Shown here: piece by piece, positions 13,832-15,558 of the stretch | Layout: each line of letters starts with the position of its first letter | Position numbering within the stretch: the stretch's first letter is position 1 | DNA from: Omnitrophica WOR_2 bacterium RIFCSPHIGHO2_02_FULL_52_10 | Lineage (GTDB): Bacteria > Omnitrophota > Gorgyraeia > Zapsychrales > Zapsychraceae | Assembly: GCA_001805655.1 (NCBI GenBank) | Contig: MHGR01000019.1 | Location: 1-15,558 of the forward strand | Length of the DNA stretch: 15,558 nt | Direction: 5' to 3' | The notes under the pieces: model-generated | What the model saw: only the letters and a program-made list of their open reading frames with translations | Databases searched by the model: none | Told to the model about the DNA's origin: nothing | Made by a program: the position numbers and the translations under genes

Positions 13832-15070
13832 ATGGCTAACACGGCAAAAAAGACCAATACGCTTAAAATCAGCCATGCCCACGAGCTGAAGCTCCTGCGC
13901 AAAATCGTTGAGATCACCAATTCGGAAATGGATCTGCAGGTCGTTCTCAAGGAGGTCGTGGATATCATGACCGAGATGACGAAAGCGGATTCGGTCTTCA
14001 TCTATCTCTTTGACCAAAGCAAGCAAAATCTTGTCCTGATGGCTTCGAAGGTGCCGCACAAGAAGGAGCTAGGAAAAATCAACCTTAAGGCGGGCGAGGG
14101 GATTACCGGATGGGTGGCTCAAGAAAACAAGCCAGTTGCCATCAAAAAGAACGCCTACAAGGACAAAAGGTTCAAGAATTTCGATGTCCTGCCGGAAGAC
14201 AGGTACGAGGCCTTCCTCTCCATCCCGATTATCCATAAAAACAATGCGATCGGCGTTGTTAATATCCAGCATAAAAAAACCCACGCGTACCCTTCCGCGA
14301 CGATTGGACTCATCGCGCTGATTGCCAAACAAATCAGCGGGGCCATCGAGCATGCCCGGCTGTTTGAGGACACCAGGAAAAAAGCCCTGCAGTTCGACAG
14401 CCTCGTCAAGGTCAGCCAGTCGATTACTTCCCAGAATTATCTCGATGAAATCCTGAATCTCATTGTCGTGGTCACGGCCGAGATGCTCAACTCCAAAATC
14501 TGCTCCATCATGCTGCTCGATGAAGATAAAGGCGAATTGGTGATCAGGGCGGCGCAGAGCTTGAGCCTGGAGTATCAAAAAAAGGCCAATGTGAAAGTCG
14601 ACGGCAGCGTGGTTGGCGGGGTGATTAAGACCAAGATGCCGACGGCGGTATACGATGTCCGCGAAGAGAAAAACTACAGGTTCAAGGAGCTGGCGATCAA
14701 GGAAGACCTGACCTCCATGCTTTCCGTCCCCATGGTGGTCAAGGACAAGGCCATCGGCGTAATCAACGTGTACACGAAGGAGCGGCATCGCTTCGCGCAG
14801 GAAGAGATCGATGTGCTGCAAATGGTGGCGAACCAGGCCGCCGTGGCCGTTGAGAACACGCACCTGATGGAAGAAGCGCTGAGGGCCAAAGAGGCCCTGG
14901 AAACACGGAAGCTCATTGAGCGCGCGAAGGGCGTCCTGATGCGCTTGAGCCGTCTCAGCGAAGAAGAGGCGCATAGAGTCATCCACAAAAAGAGCATGGA
15001 TTCCTGCCGCTCCATGAAGGAAATCGCCGAATCGATTATCCTGATGGATGAATTACAGCGGGGGAAGTAG
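13832..15070 (+). CDS. GAF-GAF-ANTAR sensor and RNA-binding antiterminator
   Basis: This 412-residue cytoplasmic regulator has two GAF sensory domains (about 20-165, with FIYLFDQSKQNLVLMAS and KAGEGITGWVAQENKPVAI; and about 190-338, with CSIMLLDEDKGELVIRAAQ and SMLSVPMVVKDKAIGVINVY). A helix leads into a C-terminal ANTAR domain (about 350-408): LETRKLIERAKGVLMRLSRLSEEEAHRVIHKKSMDSCRSMKEIAESII. ANTAR domains bind paired RNA hairpins with AnnGnn hexaloops and block a downstream terminator. The ligand of the GAF domains is unknown. Such hairpins and a terminator lie in the leader of the next gene (15214-15273), making that gene the likely target. The gene is divergent from nqrM. It starts at the only ATG fitting the domain; no ribosome site is seen. 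Confidence 0.92.
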   Translation: MANTAKKTNTLKISHAHELKLLRKIVEITNSEMDLQVVLKEVVDIMTEMTKADSVFIYLFDQSKQNLVLMASKVPHKKELGKINLKAGEGITGWVAQENKPVAIKKNAYKDKRFKNFDVLPEDRYEAFLSIPIIHKNNAIGVVNIQHKKTHAYPSATIGLIALIAKQISGAIEHARLFEDTRKKALQFDSLVKVSQSITSQNYLDEILNLIVVVTAEMLNSKICSIMLLDEDKGELVIRAAQSLSLEYQKKANVKVDGSVVGGVIKTKMPTAVYDVREEKNYRFKELAIKEDLTSMLSVPMVVKDKAIGVINVYTKERHRFAQEEIDVLQMVANQAAVAVENTHLMEEALRAKEALETRKLIERAKGVLMRLSRLSEEEAHRVIHKKSMDSCRSMKEIAESIILMDELQRGK

Positions 15071-15115
15071 GGAACGGTTTGAAACCGTTCCCTGCAAAGG
15101 TGCCAATTTGGCATC
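15070..15115 (+). other. two tandem palindromes after the GAF-ANTAR gene
   Basis: GGGAACGGTTT-G-AAACCGTTCCC (15070-15092) begins at the last base of the stop codon, and GGTGCCAA-T-TTGGCATCC (15099-15115, one G-T pair) follows. Both are near-perfect odd palindromes. No T-run follows either, so they are poor intrinsic terminators. They may protect the mRNA 3' end or bind a protein upstream of the promoter at 15132. Confidence 0.55.
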
Positions 15116-15131
15116 CGGTTAAATGCGAGCC

Positions 15132-15160
15132 TTGACAAAAGTGAGTCCCGGGTGTATCTT
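15132..15160 (+). promoter_or_regulatory. strong sigma70-like promoter for the ptsP-like gene
   Basis: The consensus TTGACA (15132-15137), a 17-base spacer and TATCTT (15155-15160) predict a start near 15167. This yields a leader of about 120 bases containing the hairpins and terminator described next. It is the best -35 in the window. Confidence 0.75.
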
Positions 15161-15181
15161 TAATCCGCATTCACCTAATCG

Positions 15182-15242
15182 TTTCCAGTGGGGCGGCGAG
15201 GCCCATGGGAAGAATTCACGGAAGAGTCAAGGCAATGAAGCC
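15182..15242 (+). promoter_or_regulatory. predicted ANTAR-binding leader: twin AnnGnn hexaloop hairpins
   Basis: Hairpin P1 is ATTC (15214-15217), loop ACGGAA (15218-15223), GAGT (15224-15227). Hairpin P2 is GGC (15231-15233), loop AATGAA (15234-15239), GCC (15240-15242). Both six-base loops have A at position 1 and G at position 4, the known signature of ANTAR targets, and they are three bases apart. The 3' arm of P2 shares its last two bases with the 5' arm of the terminator, so P2 and the terminator exclude each other. The stems are short (4 with one G-U, and 3). An upstream hairpin, TTTCC-AG-TGGGGC...GGCCCA-T-GGGAA (about 15182-15212), precedes them. Confidence 0.55.
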
Positions 15243-15273
15243 CGATCGTTTTCATAAATGGTCGGGATTTTTT
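15241..15273 (+). terminator. intrinsic terminator in the leader of the ptsP-like gene (attenuator)
   Basis: CCCGATCGTTT (15241-15251) pairs with AAATGGTCGGG (15256-15266) around a four-base loop, with two G-U pairs, and is followed by six T (15268-15273). It lies 16 bases before the ATG and after a strong promoter, so it must be read through for the gene to be expressed: a classic attenuator arrangement. Confidence 0.85.
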
Positions 15274-15288
15274 GTTTAGGAGCCTCAA

Positions 15289-15558
15289 ATGACCAAGAGG
15301 GACCATGCGAAAATGATATGTGATGCCGGCGAGCTCAGCGGCATCTTTAAGGACGCCACCAGCCTGGAGGCGTTTCTGCAGGAAATCGCTGAAATGGTTT
15401 CGCAGCACATGCATTCGGATGTCTGCTCCATTTATTTATTTGACGATCAGGCACAGAAACTTGTTCTCAAGGCGACCAAAGGCTTAAACCCCTCCTCGAT
15501 CGGCACAATCAGCTTGAAGCTGGGAGAAGGCCTGACAGGCATAGCGCTTAAGGAAATG
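15289..15558 (+). CDS. GAF-domain protein, PtsP-like (start only, cut by right edge)
   Basis: The first 90 codons are open to the window end. The ATG at 15289 has AGGAG (15278-15282) six bases upstream. The sequence contains a GAF domain: AEMVSQHMHSDVCSIYLFDDQAQKLVLKATKGLNPSSIG, then SLKLGEGLTGIALKEM. This closely resembles the N-terminal GAF domain of PtsP (enzyme I-Ntr, the first phosphotransferase of the nitrogen PTS), where CSIYLFD and LVLKATKGLN are characteristic. The PEP-utilising enzyme I part would lie beyond the edge, so another GAF sensor (for example a histidine kinase) remains possible. Expression is probably controlled by the leader attenuator and the adjacent ANTAR protein. Confidence 0.7.
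   Translation, partial: MTKRDHAKMICDAGELSGIFKDATSLEAFLQEIAEMVSQHMHSDVCSIYLFDDQAQKLVLKATKGLNPSSIGTISLKLGEGLTGIALKEM

Noticed and set aside
15182..15289. Known small-molecule riboswitch in the ptsP-like leader
   Set aside because: I found no match to conserved cores such as c-di-GMP, fluoride, ZTP or guanidine classes; the twin hexaloops fit an ANTAR target better.

Overview
The window looks like chromosomal DNA from a bacterium with moderate GC content. Its core genes encode central carbon metabolism, a sodium-pumping respiratory complex and signal transduction, and its gaps hold palindromic repeats and one transposon edge. The taxon cannot be fixed from sequence alone. A six-subunit Na+-NQR with NqrM, c-di-GMP signalling and many palindromic intergenic elements would fit a Gram-negative lineage, possibly an uncultured PVC-type group such as Omnitrophota; this is a guess.

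Layout: (1) 1-694, minus strand: the 5' part of an IS4-family transposase running off the left edge. (2) 966-2108: a receiver-EAL protein whose receiver lacks the phosphoacceptor Asp (Glu instead) but whose EAL active site looks intact. (3) 2112-2631: a ~110 bp dispersed palindromic element interrupted by a ~409 bp array of eight hairpins in strictly alternating orientation. Each hairpin has a different but self-complementary stem around a shared loop core. (4) 2626-3021 (minus): a small membrane-anchored hypothetical protein. 3117-3224: a second copy of the dispersed element. 3255-3902: a membrane-anchored protein with two peptidoglycan-binding domains. (5) 4053-7434: sucC, sucD and a stand-alone BioD-like/DRTGG protein. 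sucC and sucD are split by a composite palindrome and a possible pseudoknot. (6) 7569-13458: nqrABCDEF behind a good sigma70-like promoter and closed by a strong terminator. The third copy of the dispersed element sits between nqrC and nqrD. (7) 13560-13721 (minus): nqrM, the NQR iron-sulfur maturation factor. (8) 13832-15070: a GAF-GAF-ANTAR RNA-binding regulator. (9) 15132 to the right edge: a promoter, a leader with two AnnGnn hexaloop hairpins, an intrinsic terminator, and then the start of a PtsP-like GAF protein.

How it fits together: SucCD makes succinyl-CoA or recovers ATP at the TCA step, with the neighbouring DRTGG protein as a possible sensor. NQR oxidises NADH and pumps Na+, and NqrM supplies its NqrD/E iron centre. 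The ANTAR protein probably controls read-through of the terminator in front of the ptsP-like gene. The two most interesting items are the alternating hairpin array (2157-2565) and the predicted ANTAR attenuator (15132-15291).
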